From positions 620,001 to 684,000 of the forward strand of contig NW_027184065.1 in assembly GCF_041296385.1 (NCBI RefSeq): 64,000 nt of DNA, in the 5' to 3' direction. The stretch comes from Aphelocoma coerulescens. Taxonomy: Eukaryota; Chordata; Aves; Passeriformes; Corvidae. Position 1 is the first letter of the stretch. Each line of letters starts with the position of its first letter. Shown in pieces: positions 30,801 to 44,600 of this stretch. Made by a program: the position numbers and the translations under genes. The notes beneath the pieces are model-generated. The model was given only the letters and a program-made list of their open reading frames with translations, did no database searches and was not told the origin of the DNA.

Positions 30801-33800
30801 GGCTCGCAGGATGCTGCAGCACTGCCATAGGAGAAGGGGTTTGGCATGGTGCTAGAGAAGGTCCTCGAGCAGCAAAGGCAGGTGTTTGCAGCTCCAGGGA
30901 ATACCCTGACGTCAGCAGTGGAGTAGCAGGATGAGGAAGATGTCCACGCTTGGGCTACTTGTGGCAAGGGCCTCCATCCTTGCCCTTGCCTGGGTGAGAG
31001 TTGCCGGAGCGCAGACGGAGGAAGGCCTTTGGACAGGTGCAAGGTAAGAATGATGCATGGTCGGCAGTCGTGGTGCGAGCAGAAACATTTCTTGCAATCA
31101 TCCCTACTGTTAGAGTAGTTTCACTTTCCGGTTTGAATAGCGTGAGCCTGGAAAGCCAATAGTCCAAATATTCAGATGTCTGGTACCCAATAGTAGACAT
31201 GAACTCAAGTCTCTCATAGAAACATCAGGCGTTTTCCTTAAGCCAAGTGCTGGGAGGGGAATTTCTTCTGCAATACTGCTGTGCTTCTGCTGCTTGTTCC
31301 ATTTTAGAAAGTTTCCTCCCTTGGCTCTGCCTTGATTGAATAGTCCTTTCTCTTCTAACTAGAAGCTCCAGGTTTTCTTCTTACAAGTTGTCTTTGTTTT
31401 CTTTGTCCACAGACAGGAGTCCCTGCTCTCCCAGAGCCATGTCGATCATCAGAAGCTGCTTGTGGCTGCGGATGCAGATGGCCACAAAAGGCCTAGAAGT
31501 AAAATCTGCAGCAAGGTTGTGTGCAAGAAGATTTTCCCAGAGAAAAGCATCCTAGGAGCAGCAAGTGTCCTGGAGGTGCCAGTTGCCAGTATATGACTCC
31601 TAGGATGCTGTGGCGCTGCCAAAGGTGAAGAGGCTCAGAGAGCTGCCAGACATGATCCTCCAGCTGGAAAGGCAGATGTTGGGAGCTCCAGGGAATTCCC
31701 TGACGTCAGCAGTGGAGGAGCAGGATGAGGAAGATGTCCACGCTTGGGCTACTTGTGGCAAGAGTGTCCAAGGCTCCCAGTGCCTCCGTGAGAGCGGCAG
31801 GACTGGAGACGGAGGAAGGCCTTTGGACAGGTGCAAGGTAAGAATGATGCATGGTCCCCAGTTGTGGTGAATACAGAAACATTTCTTCGAAGCATCTCTA
31901 GCTTTTGAAATAGTTTGACATTCCGGTTTGAATAGTGTGAGCCTGGAAAGCCAATAGTCTAAATGTTCAGATGTCTGGTACCCAATAGTAGACATGAACT
32001 CAAGTCTCTCATAGAAACATGAGGCTTTTTCCTTAAGCCAAGTGCTGGGAAGGGAATTTCTTCTGCAAAACTGCTCTGCTTCTGCTGCTTGTTCCATTTT
32101 AGAAAGTTTCCTGCTTTGGCCCTGCCTTGATTGAATAGTCCTTTCTCTTCTATCTAGAAGCTCCAGGTTTTCTTCTTACAAGTTGTCTTTGTTTTCTTTG
32201 TCCACAGACAGGAGTCCCTGCTCTCCCAGAGCCCTGTTGATCATCAGAAGCTGCTTGTGGCTGAGGATGCAGATGGCCACGAAAGGCCTAGAAGTAAAAT
32301 CGGCAGCAATGTCGTGTGCAAGAAGATTTTCCCAGAGAAAAGCATCCTAGGAGCAGCAAGTGTCCTGGAGGTGCCAGTTGCCAGTATATGACTCCTAGGA
32401 TGCTGTGGCGCTACCAGAGGTGAAGAGGCTCAGAGAGCTGCCAGACATGATCCTCCAGCTGGAAAGGCAGATGTTTGGAGCTCCAGGGAATTCCCTGACG
32501 TCAGCAGTGGAGGAGCAGGATGAGGAAGATGTCCACGCTTGGGCTACTTGTGGCAAGAGTGTCCAAGGCTCCCAGTGCCTCCGTGAGAGCGGCAGGACTG
32601 GAGACGGAGGAAGGCCTTTGGACAGGTGCAAGGTAAGAATGATGCATGGTCCCCAGTTGTGGTGAATACAGAAACATTTCTTCGAAGCATCTCTAGCTTT
32701 TGAAATAGTTTGACATTCCGGTTTGAATTGCGTGAGCCTGGAAAGCCAGTAGTCTAAATGTTCAGATGTCTGCTATCCAATAGTAGACATGAACTCAAGT
32801 CTCTCATAGAAACATCATGCTTTTTCCTTAAGCCAAGTGCGGGGAGGGGAATTTCTTCTGCAAAACTACTGTGCTTCTGCTGCTTGTTCCATTTTAGAAA
32901 GTTTCCTCCCTTGGCCCTGCCTTGATTGAATAGTCCTTTCTCTTCTAACTAGAAGCTCCAGGTTTTAATCTTACAAGTTGTCTTTGTTTTCTTTGTCCAC
33001 AGACAGGGGTCCCTGCTCTCCCAGAGCCATGTCGATCAACAGAAGCTTCTTGTGGCTGAGAATGCAGATGGCCACGAAAGGCCTAGGAGTAAAAACTGGA
33101 GCAAGGACGTGTGCAAGAAGTTTTTCCTAGAGGAAAGCATCCTAGGAGCAGCAAGTGTCCTGGAGGTGCCAGTTGCCAGTATATGACTCCTAGGATGCTG
33201 TGGCGCTGCCAAAGGCAAAGAGGCTCAGAGATCTGCCAGACACGATCCTCCAGCAGGAAAGGCAGATGTTGGGAGCACCAGGGAATTCCCTGACGTCAGC
33301 AGTGGAGGAGCAGGATGAGGAAGATGTCCACGCTTGGGCTACTTGTGGCAAGAGTGTCCAAGGCTCCCAGTGCCTCCGTGGGAGCTGCAGGACTGGTGAC
33401 AGAGGGCAACCATTGGGCAGGACTGGCTGCTTCCTCAGAGCTGTGGCTCTCAGCAGAACTGTCTCATTGCTGAGGATGCACCTGTCCAGGAAGAGCATTG
33501 CAGAGGAGTAGGAGTCCAGCTCATTGCAGTAAGGGAATGGCTGAGGGATGTTTCCCAGGAGCAACTTTGCTGGAGGTGCCAGTTCCAGTCCGTGGCTCGC
33601 AGGATGCTGCAGCTCTGCCTTAGGAGAAGGGGTTTTGCATGGTGCTAGAGAAGATCCTCGAGCCGCAAAGGCAGGTGTTTGCAGCTCCAGGGAATACCCT
33701 GACGTCAGCAGTGGAGTAGCAGGATGAGGAAGATGTCCACGCTTGGGCTACTTGTGGCAAGAGCCTCCATCCCTGCCCTTGCCTGGGTGAGAGTTGCCGG

Positions 33801-35689
33801 AGCGCAGATGGAGGAAGGCCTTTGGACAGGTGCAAGGTAAGAATGATGCATGGTCGGCAGTCGTGGTGTAAACAGAAACATTTCTTGCAATCATCCTTAC
33901 TGTTAGAGTAGTTTCACTTTCCGGTTTGAATAGCGTGAGCCTGGAAAGCCAATAGTCTAAATGTTCAGATGTCTGGTTCCCAGTAGTAGACATGAACTCA
34001 AGTCTCTCATAGAAACATGAGGTTTTTTCCTTAAGCCAAGTGCTGGGAAGGGAATTTCTTCTGCAATACTGCTGTGCTTCTGCTGCTTGTTCCATTTTAG
34101 AAAGTTTCCTCCCTTGGCCCTGCCTTGATTGAATAGTCCTTTGTCTTCTATCTAGAAGCTCCAGGTTTTCTTCTTACAAGTTGTCTTTGTTTTCTTTGTC
34201 CACAGACAGGAGTCCCTGCTCTCCCAGAGCCATGTCGATCATCAGAAGCTGCTTGTGGCTGCGGATGCAGATGGCCACGAAAGGCCTAGAAGTAAAAACT
34301 GGAGCAATGTCGTGTCCAAGAAGATTTTCCCAGAGAAAAGCATCCTAGGAGCAGCAAGTGTCCTGTAGCTGCCAGTTTCCAGTATATGACTCTCAGGATG
34401 CTGTGGCGCTGCCAAAGGCGAAGAGGCTCAGAGAGCTGCCAGACACGATCCTCGAGCAGGAAAGGCAGATGTTGGGAGCACCAGGGAATTCCCTGATGTC
34501 AGCAGTGGAGGAGCAGGATGAGGAAGATCTCGACGCTTGGGCTACTTGTGGCAAGAGTGTCCAAGGCTCCCAGTGCCTCCGTGGGAGCTGCAGGAGTGGA
34601 GTCAGAGGAAGGCCTTTGGACAGGACTGGCTGCTCCCTCAGAGCCATGGCTCTCAGCAGAACCGTCTCATTGCTGAGGATGCACCTGTCCAGGAAGAGCC
34701 TTGCAAAGGAGTAGGAGTCCAGCTCATTGCAGTAAGGGAATGGCTGAAGGATGTTTCCCAGGAGCAACTATGCTGAAGGTGCCAGTTCCAGTCCATGGCT
34801 CGCAGGATGCTGCAGCACTGCCATAGGAGAAGGGGTTTGGCATGGTGCTAGAGAAGATCCTCGAGCCGCAAAGGCAGGTTTTTGCAGCTCCAGGGAATAC
34901 CCTGACGTCAGCAGTGGAGTAGCAGGATGAGGAAGATGTCCACGCTTGGGCTACTTGTGGCAAGAGCCTCCATCCTTGCCCTTGCCTGGGTGAGAGTTGC
35001 CAGAGCGCAGACGGAGGAAGGCCTTTGGACAGGTGCAAGGTAAGAATGATGCATGGTCGGCAGTCGTGGTGTAAACAGAAACATTTCTTGCAATCATCCC
35101 TACTGTTAGAGTAGTTTCACTTTCCGGTTTGAATAGCGTGAGCCTGGAAAGCCAATAGTCTAAATGTTCAGATGTCTGGTACCCAATAGTAGACATGAAC
35201 TCAAGTCTCTCATAGAAACATCAGGCTTTTTCCTTAAGCCAAGTGCTGGGAGGGGAATTTCTTCTGCAAAACTACTGTGCTTCTGCTGCTTGTTCCATTT
35301 TAGAAAGTTTCCTCCCTTGGCCCTGCCTTGATTGAATAGTCCTTTTTTTTCTAACTAGAAGCTCCAGGTTTTCTTCTTACAAGTTGTCTTTGTTTTCTTT
35401 GTCCACAGACAGGAGTCCCTGCTCTCCCAGAGCCATGTCGATCATCAGAAGCTGCTTGTGGCTGAGAATGCAGATGGCCACGAAAGGCCTAGGAGTAAAA
35501 ACTGGAGCAAGGACGTGTGCAAGAAGATTTTCCCAGAGAAAAGCATCCTAGGAGCAGCAAGTGTCCTGGAGGTGCCAGTTGCCAGTATATGACTCCTAGG
35601 ATGCTGTGGCGCTGCCAAAGGCAAAGAGGCTCAGAGAGCTGCCAGACACGATCCTCGAGCAGGAAAGGCAGATGTTGGGAGCACCAGGG

Positions 35690-38600
35690 AATTCCCTGCC
35701 GTCAGCAGTGGAGGAGCAGGATGAGGAAGATGTCCACGCTTGGGCTACTTGTGGCAAGAGTGTCCAAGGCTCCCAGTGCCTCCGTGGGAGCTGCAGGAGT
35801 GGTGACGGAGGACAACCATTGGGCAGGACTGGCTGCTCCCTCAGAGCCGTGGCTCTCAGCAGAACCGTCTCATTGCTGAGGATGCACCTGTCCAGGAAGA
35901 GCATTGCAGAGGAGTAGGAGTCCAGCTCATTGCAGTAAGGGAATGGCTGAGGGATGTTTCCCAGGAGCAACTTTGCTGGAGGTGCCAGTTCCAGTCCATG
36001 GCTCGCAGGATGCTGCAGCACTGCCATAGGAGAAGGGGTTTTGCATGGTGCTAGAGAAGATCCTCGAGCAGCAAAGGCAGGTGTTTGCAGCTCCAGGGAA
36101 TACCCTGACGTCAGCAGTGGAGTAGCAGGATGAGGAAGATGTCTACGCTTGGGCTACTTGTGGCAAGAGCCTCCATCCCTGCCCTTGCCTGGGTGAGAGT
36201 TGCCGGAGCGCAGATGGAGGAAGGCCTTTGGACAGGTGCAAGGTAAGAATGATGGATGGTCGGCAGTCGTGGTGTAAACAGAAACATTTCTTGCAATCAT
36301 CCCTTCTGTTAGAATAGTTTCACTTTCCGGTTTGAATAGCGTGAGCCTGGAAAGCCAATAGTCTAAATGTTCAGATGTCTGGTACCCAGTAGTAGACATG
36401 AACTCAAGTCTCTCATAGAAACATGAGGTTTTTTCCTTAAGCCAAGTGCTGGGAAGGGAATTTCTTCTGCAAAAGTACTGTGCTTCTGCTGCTTGTTCCA
36501 TTTTAGAAAGTTTCCTCCATTGGCCCTGCCTTGATTGAATAGTCCTTTCTCTTCTAACTAGAAGCTCCAGGTTTTCTTCTTACAAGTTGTCTTTGTTTTC
36601 TTTGTCCACAGACAGGAGTCCCTGCTCTCCCAGAGCCATGTCGATCATCAGAACCTGCTTGTGGCTGAGAATGCAGATGGCCACGAAAGGCCTAGAAGTA
36701 AAAACTGGAGCAATGTCGTGTCCAAGAAGATTTTCCCAGAGAAAAGCATCCTAGGAGCGGCAAGTGTCATGTAGCTTCCAGTTTGCAGTATATGACTCTC
36801 AGGATGCTGTGGCGCTGCCAAAGGCGAAGAGGATCAGAGAGCTGCCAGACACGATCCTCGAGCAGGAAAGGCAGATTTTAGGAGCTCCAGGGAATTCCCT
36901 GATGTCAGCAGTGGAGGAGCAGGATGAGGAAGATGTCCACGCTTGGGCTACTTGTGGCAAGAGTGTCCAAGGCTCCCAGTGCCTCCGTGAGAGCTGCAGG
37001 AGTGGAGTCAGAGGAAGGCCTTTGGACAGGACTGCCTCCTCCCTCAGAGCCATGGCTCTCAGCAGAACCGTCTCATTGCTGAGGATGCACCTGTCCAGGA
37101 AGAGCCTTGCAAAGGAGTAGGAGTCCAGCTCATTGCAGTAAGGGAATGGCTGAATGATGTTTCCCAGGAGCAACTATGCTGAAGGTGCCAGTTCTAGTCC
37201 ATGGCTCGCAGGATGCTGCAGCACTGCCATAGGAGAAGGGGTTTGGCATGGTGCTAGAGAAGGTCCTCGAGCAGCAAAGGCAGGTGTTTGCAGCTCCAGG
37301 GAATACCCTGACGTCAGCAGTGGAGTAGCAGGATGAGGAAGATGTGCACGCTTGGGCTACTTGTGGCAAGAGCCTCTATCCCTGCCCTTGCCTGGGTGAG
37401 AGTTGCCGGAGCGCAGATGGAGGAAGGCCTTTGGACAGGTGCAAGGTAAGAATGATGCATGGTCGGCAGTCGTGGTGTAAACAGAAACATTTCTTGCAAT
37501 CATCCCTACTGTTAGAGTAGTTTCACTTTCCGGTTTGAATAGCGTGAGCCTGGAAAGCCAATAGTCTAAATGTTCAGATGTCTGGTACCCAATAGTAGAC
37601 ATGAACTCATGTCTCTCATAGAAACATCAGGCGTTTTCCTTAAGCCAAGTGCTGGGAGGGGAATTTCTTCTGCAATACTGCTGTGCTTCTGCTGCTTGTT
37701 CCATTTTAGAAAGTTTCCTCCCTTGGCTCTGCCTTGATTGAATAGTCCTTTCTCTTCTAACTAGAAGCTCCAGGTTTTAATCTTACAAGTTGTCTTTGTT
37801 TTCTTTGTCCACAGACAGGAGTCCCTGCTCTCCCAGAGCCATGTCGATCATCAGAAGCTGCTTGTGGCCGTGGATGCAGATGGCCACGAAAGGCCTAGAA
37901 GTAAAATCTGCAGCAAGGTTGTGTGCAAGAAGATTTTCCCAGAGAAAAGCATCCTAGGAGCAGCAAGTGTCCTGGAGCTGCCAGTTGCCAGTATAGGACT
38001 CCTAGGATGCTGTTGCGCTTCCAAAATGTAAGAGGCTCAGAGAGCTGCCAGACACGATCCTCGAGCAGGAAAGGCAGATGTTGGGAGCTCCAGGGAATTC
38101 CCTGATGTCAGCAGTGGCGGAGCAATATGAGGAAGATGTCCACGCTTGGGCTACTTGTGGCAAGCGTGTCCAAGGCTCCCAGTGCCTCCGTGGGAGCTGC
38201 AGGAGTGGAGACGGAGGAAGGCCTTTGGGCAGGACTGGCTGCTCCCTCAGAGCCGTGGCTCTCAGCAGAACCGTCTCATTGCTGAGGATGCACCTATCCA
38301 GGAAGAGCCTTGCAAAGGAGTAGGAGTCCAGCTCATTGCAGTAAGGGAATGGCTGAGGGATGTTTCCCAGGAGCAACTTTGCTGGAGGTGCCAGTTCCAG
38401 TCCGTGGCTCGCAGGATGCTGCAGCACTGCCATAGGAGAAGGGGTTTTGCATGGTGCTAGAGAAGATCCTCGAGCAGCAAAGGCAGGTGTTTGCAGCTCC
38501 AGGGAATACCCTGACGTCAGCAGTGGAGTAGCAGGATGAGGAAGATGTCCACGCTTGGGCTACTTGTGGCAAGAGCCTCCATCCCTGCCCTTGCCTGGGT

Positions 38601-41600
38601 GAGAGTTGCCGGAGCGCAGATGGAGGAAGGCCTTTGGACAGGTGCAAGGTAAGAATGATGCATGGTCGGCAGTCGTGGTGTAAACAGAAACATTTCTTGC
38701 AATCATCCTTACTGTTAGAGTAGTTTCACTTTCCGGTTTGAATAGCGTGAGCCTGGAAAGCCAATAGTCTAAATGTTCAGATGTCTGGTTCCCAGTAGTA
38801 GACATGAACTCAAGTCTCTCATAGAAACATGAGGTTTTTTCCTTAAGCCAAGTGCTGGGAAGGGAATTTCTTCTGCAAAACTACTGTGCTTCTGCTGCTT
38901 GTTCCATTTTAGAAAGTTTCCTCCCTTGGCCCTGCCTTGATTGAATAGTCCTTTGTCTTCTATCTAGAAGCTCCAGGTTTTCTTCTTACAAGTTGTCTTT
39001 GTTTTCTTTGTCCACAGACAGGAGTCCCTGCTCTCCCAGAGCCATGTCGATCATCAGAAGCTGCTTGTGGCTGCGGATGCAGATGGCCACGAAAGGCCTA
39101 GAAGTAAAAACTGGAGCAATGTCGTGTCCAAGAAGATTTTCCCAGAGAAAAGCATCCTAGGAGCAGCAAGTGTCCTGTAGCTGCCAGTTTCCAGTATATG
39201 ACTCTCAGGATGCTGTGGCGCTGCCAAAGGCGAAGAGGCTCAGAGAGCTGCCAGACACGATCCTCGAGCAGGAAAGGCAGATGTTGGGAGCACCAGGGAA
39301 TTCCCTGATGTCAGCAGTGGAGGAGCAGGATGAGGAAGATCTCGATGCTTGGGCTACTTGTGGCAAGAGTGTCCGAGGCTCCCAGTGCCTCCGTGGGAGC
39401 TGCAGGAGTGGAGTCAGAGGAAGGCCTTTGGACAGGACTCGCTGCTCCCTCAGAGCCATGGCTCTCAGCAGAACCGTCTCATTGCTGAGGATGCACCTGT
39501 CCAGGAAGAGCCTTGCAAAGGAGTAGGAGTCCAGCTCATTGCAGTAAGGGAATGGCTGAAGGATGTTTCCCAGGAGCAACTATGCTGAAGGTGCCAGTTC
39601 CAGTCCATGGCTCGCAGGATGCTGCAGCACTGCCATAGGAGAAGGGGTTTGGCATGGTGCTAGAGAAGATCCTCGAGCCGCAAAGGCAGGTGTTTGCAGC
39701 TCCAGGGAATTCCTAGATGTCAGCAGTGGAAGATCAGGATGAGGAATATCTCCAGGCTTGGGCTACTTGTGGCAAGAGCCTCCATCCCTGCCCGAGCTTG
39801 GGTGAGAGTTGCCAGAGCGCAGACGGAGGAAGGCCTTTGGACAGGTGCAAGGTAAGAATGATGCATGGTCGGCAGTCGTGGTGCGAGCAGAAACATTTCT
39901 TGCAATCGCCTCTAGCTTTTAGAGTAGTTTCACTTTCCGGTTTGAATAGTGTGAGCCTGGAAAGCCAATAGTCTAAATGTTCAGATGTCTGGTACCCAAT
40001 AGTAGACATGAACTCAAGTCTCTCATAGAAACATGAGGTTTTTTCCTTAAGCCAAGTGCGGGGAGGGGAATTTCTTCTGCAAATCTACTGTGCTTCTGCT
40101 GCTTGTTCCATTTTAGAAAGTTTCCTCCCTTGGCCCTGCCTTGATTGAATAGTCCTTTCTCTTCTAACTAGAAGCTCCAGGTTTTAATCTTACAAGTTGT
40201 CTTTGTTTTCTTTGTCCACAGACAGGAGTCCCTGCTCTCCCAGAGCCCTGTTGATCATCAGAAGCTGCTTGTGGCTGAGGATGCAGATGGCCACGAAAGG
40301 CCTAGAAGTAAAATCGGCAGCAATGTCGTGTGCAAGAAGATTTTCCCAGAGAAAAGCATCCTAGGAGCAGCAAGTGTCCTGTAGCTGCCAGTTCCCAGTA
40401 TATGACTCTCAGGATGCTGTGGCGCTGCCAAAGGCGAAGAGGCTCAGAGAGCTGCCAGACACGATCCTCGAGCAGGAAAGGCAGATTTTAGGAGCTCCAG
40501 GGAATTCCCTGACGTCAGCAGTGGAGGAGCAGGATGAGGAAGATGTCCACGCTTGGGCTACTTGTGGCAAGAGTGTCCAAGGCTCCCAGTGCCTCCGTGA
40601 GAGCGGCAGGACTGGAGACGGAGGAAGGCCTTTGGACAGGTGCAAGGTAAGAATGATGCATGGTCCCCAGTTGTGGTGAATACAGAAACATTTCTTCGAA
40701 GCATCTCTAGCTTTTGAAATAGTTTGACATTCCGGTTTGAATTGCGTGAGCCTGGAAAGCCAGTAGTCTAAATGTTCAGATGTCTGCTATCCAATAGTAG
40801 ACATGAACTCAAGTCTCTCATAGAAACATCATGCTTTTTCCTTAAGCCAAGTGCGGGGAGGGGAATTTCTTCTGCAAAACTACTGTGCTTCTGCTGCTTG
40901 TTCCATTTTAGAAAGTTTCCTCCCTTGGCCCTGCCTTGATTGAATAGTCCTTTCTCTTCTAACTAGAAGCTCCAGGTTTTAATCTTACAAGTTGTCTTTG
41001 TTTTCTTTGTCCACAGACAGGGGTCCCTGCTCTCCCAGAGCCATGTCGATCATCAGAAGCTTCTTGTGGCTGAGAATGCAGATGGCCACGAAAGGCCTAG
41101 GAGTAAAAACTGGAGCAAGGACGTGTGCAAGAAGTTTTTCCTAGAGGAAAGCATCCTAGGAGCAGCAGGTGTCCTGGAGGTGCCAGTTGCCAGTATATGA
41201 CTCCTAGGATGCTGTGGCGCTGCCAAAGGCAAAGAGGCTCAGAGATCTGCCAGACACGATCCTCCAGCAGGAAAGGCAGATGTTGGGAGCACCAGGGAAT
41301 TCCCTGCCGTCAGCAGTGGAGGAGCAGGATGAGGAAGATGTCCACGCTTGGGCTACTTGTGGCAAGAGTGTCCAAGGCTCCCAGTGCCTCCGTGGGAGCT
41401 GCAGGAGTGGTGACGGAGGACAACCATTGGGCAGGACTGGCTGCTCCCTCAGAGCCGTGGCTCTCAGCAGAACCGTCTCATTGCTGAGGATGCACCTGTC
41501 CAGGAAGAGCATTGCAGAGGAGTAGGAGTCCAGCTCATTGCAGTAAGGGAATGGCTGAGGGATGTTTCCCAGGAGCAACTTTGCTGGAGGTGCCAGTTCC

Positions 41601-44600
41601 AGTCCATGGCTCGCAGGATGCTGCAGCACTGCCTTAGGAGAAGGGGTTTTGCATGGTGCTAGAGAAGATCCTCGAGCAGCAAAGGCAGGTGTTTGCAGCT
41701 CCAGGGAATACCCTGACGTCAGCAGTGGAGTAGCAGGATGAGGAAGATGTCTACGCTTGGGCTACTTGTGGCAAGAGCCTCCATCCCTGCCCTTGCCTGG
41801 GTGAGAGTTGCCGGAGCGCAGATGGAGGAAGGCCTTTGGACAGGTGCAAGGTAAGAATGATGGATGGTCGGCAGTCGTGGTGTAAACAGAAACATTTCTT
41901 GCAATCATCCCTTCTGTTAGAATAGTTTCACTTTCCGGTTTGAATAGCGTGAGCCTGGAAAGCCAATAGTCTAAATGTTCAGATGTCTGGTACCCAGTAG
42001 TAGACATGAACTCAAGTCTCTCATAGAAACATGAGGTTTTTTCCTTAAGCCAAGTGCTGGGAAGGGAATTTCTTCTGCAAAAGTACTGTGCTTCTGCTGC
42101 TTGTTCCATTTTAGAAAGTTTCCTCCCTTGGCCCTGCCTTGATTGAATAGTCCTTTCTCTTCTAACTAGAAGCTCCAGGTTTTCTTCTTACAAGTTGTCT
42201 TTGTTTTCTTTGTCCACAGACAGGAGTCCCTGCTCTCCCAGAGCCATGTCGATCATCAGAACCTGCTTGTGGCTGAGAATGCAGATGGGCACGAAAGGCC
42301 TAGAAGTAAAAACTGGAGCAATGTCGTGTCCAAGAAGATTTTCCCAGAGAAAAGCATCCTAGGAGCGGCAAGTGTCATGTAGCTTCCAGTTTCCAGTATA
42401 TGACTCTCAGGATGCTGTGGCGCTGCCAAAGGCGAAGAGGATCAGAGAGCTGCCAGACACGATCCTCGAGCAGGAAAGGCAGATTTTAGGAGCTCCAGGG
42501 AATTCCCTGATGTCAGCAGTGGAGGAGCAGGATGAGGAAGATGTCCACGCTTGGGCTACTTGTGGCAAGAGTGTCCAAGGCTCCCAGTGCCTCCGTGAGA
42601 GCTGCAGGAGTGGAGTCAGAGGAAGGCCTTTGGACAGGACTGCCTCCTCCCTCAGAGCCATGGCTCTCAGCAGAACCGTCTCATTGCTGAGGATGCACCT
42701 GTCCAGGAAGAGCCTTGCAAAGGAGTAGGAGTCCAGCTCATTGCAGTAAGGGAATGGCTGAATGATGTTTCCCAGGAGCAACTATGCTGAAGGTGCCAGT
42801 TCTAGTCCATGGCTCGCAGGATGCTGCAGCACTGCCATAGGAGAAGGGGTTTGGCATGGTGCTAGAGAAGGTCCTCGAGCAGCAAAGGCAGGTGTTTGCA
42901 GCTCCAGGGAATACCCTGACGTCAGCAGTGGAGTAGCAGGATGAGGAAGATGTGCACGCTTGGGCTACTTGTGGCAAGAGCCTCTATCCCTGCCCTTGCC
43001 TGGGTGAGAGTTGCCGGAGCGCAGATGGAGGAAGGCCTTTGGACAGGTGCAAGGTAAGAATGATGCATGGTCGGCAGTCGTGGTGTAAACAGAAACATTT
43101 CTTGCAATCATCCCTACTGTTAGAGTAGTTTCACTTTCCGGTTTGAATAGCGTGAGCCTGGAAAGCCAATAGTCTAAATGTTCAGATGTCTGGTACCCAG
43201 TAGTAGACATGAACTCATGTCTCTCATAGAAACATCAGGCGTTTTCCTTAAGCCAAGTGCTGGGAGGGGAATTTCTTCTGCAATACTGCTGTGCTTCTGC
43301 TGCTTGTTCCATTTTAGAAAGTTTCCTCCCTTGGCTCTGCCTTGATTGAATAGTCCTTTCTCTTCTAACTAGAAGCTCCAGGTTTTAATCTTACAAGTTG
43401 TCTTTGTTTTCTTTGTCCACAGACAGGAGTCCCTGCTCTCCCAGAGCCATGTCGATCATCAGAAGCTGCTTGTGGCCGTGGATGCAGATGGCCACGAAAG
43501 GCCTAGAAGTAAAATCTGCAGCAAGGTTGTGTGCAAGAAGATTTTCCCAGAGAAAAGCATCCTAGGAGCAGCAAGTGTCCTGGAGCTGCCAGTTGCCAGT
43601 ATAGGACTCCTAGGATGCTGTTGCGCTTCCAAAATGTAAGAGGCTCAGAGAGCTGCCAGACACGATCCTCGAGCAGGAAAGGCAGATGTTGGGAGCTCCA
43701 GGGAATTCCCTGATGTCAGCAGTGGCGGAGCAATATGAGGAAGATGTCCACGCTTGGGCTACTTGTGGCAAGCGTGTCCAAGGCTCCCAGTGCCTCCGTG
43801 GGAGCTGCAGGAGTGGAGACGGAGGAAGGCCTTTGGGCAGGACTGGCTGCTCCCTCAGAGCCGTGGCTCTCAGCAGAACCGTCTCATTGCTGAGGATGCA
43901 CCTATCCAGGAAGAGCCTTGCAAAGGAGTAGGAGTCCAGCTCATTGCAGTAAGGGAATGGCTGAGGGATGTTTCCCAGGAGCAACTTTGCTGGAGGTGCC
44001 AGTTCCAGTCCGTGGCTCGCAGGATGCTGCAGCACTGCCATAGGAGAAGGGGTTTTGCATGGTGCTAGAGAAGATCCTCGAGCAGCAAAGGCAGGTGTTT
44101 GCAGCTCCAGGGAATACCCTGACGTCAGCAGTGGAGTAGCAGGATGAGGAAGATGTCCACGCTTGGGCTACTTGTGGCAAGAGCCTCCATCCCTGCCCTT
44201 GCCTGGGTGAGAGTTGCCGGAGCGCAGATGGAGGAAGGCCTTTGGACAGGTGCAAGGTAAGAATGATGCATGGTCGGCAGTCGTGGTGTAAACAGAAACA
44301 TTTCTTGCAATCATCCTTACTGTTAGAGTAGTTTCACTTTCCGGTTTGAATAGCGTGAGCCTGGAAAGCCAATAGTCTAAATGTTCAGATGTCTGGTTCC
44401 CAGTAGTAGACATGAACTCAAGTCTCTCATAGAAACATGAGGTTTTTTCCTTAAGCCAAGTGCTGGGAAGGGAATTTCTTCTGCAAAACTACTGTGCTTC
44501 TGCTGCTTGTTCCATTTTAGAAAGTTTCCTCCCTTGGCCCTGCCTTGATTGAATAGTCCTTTGTCTTCTATCTAGAAGCTCCAGGTTTTCTTCTTACAAG

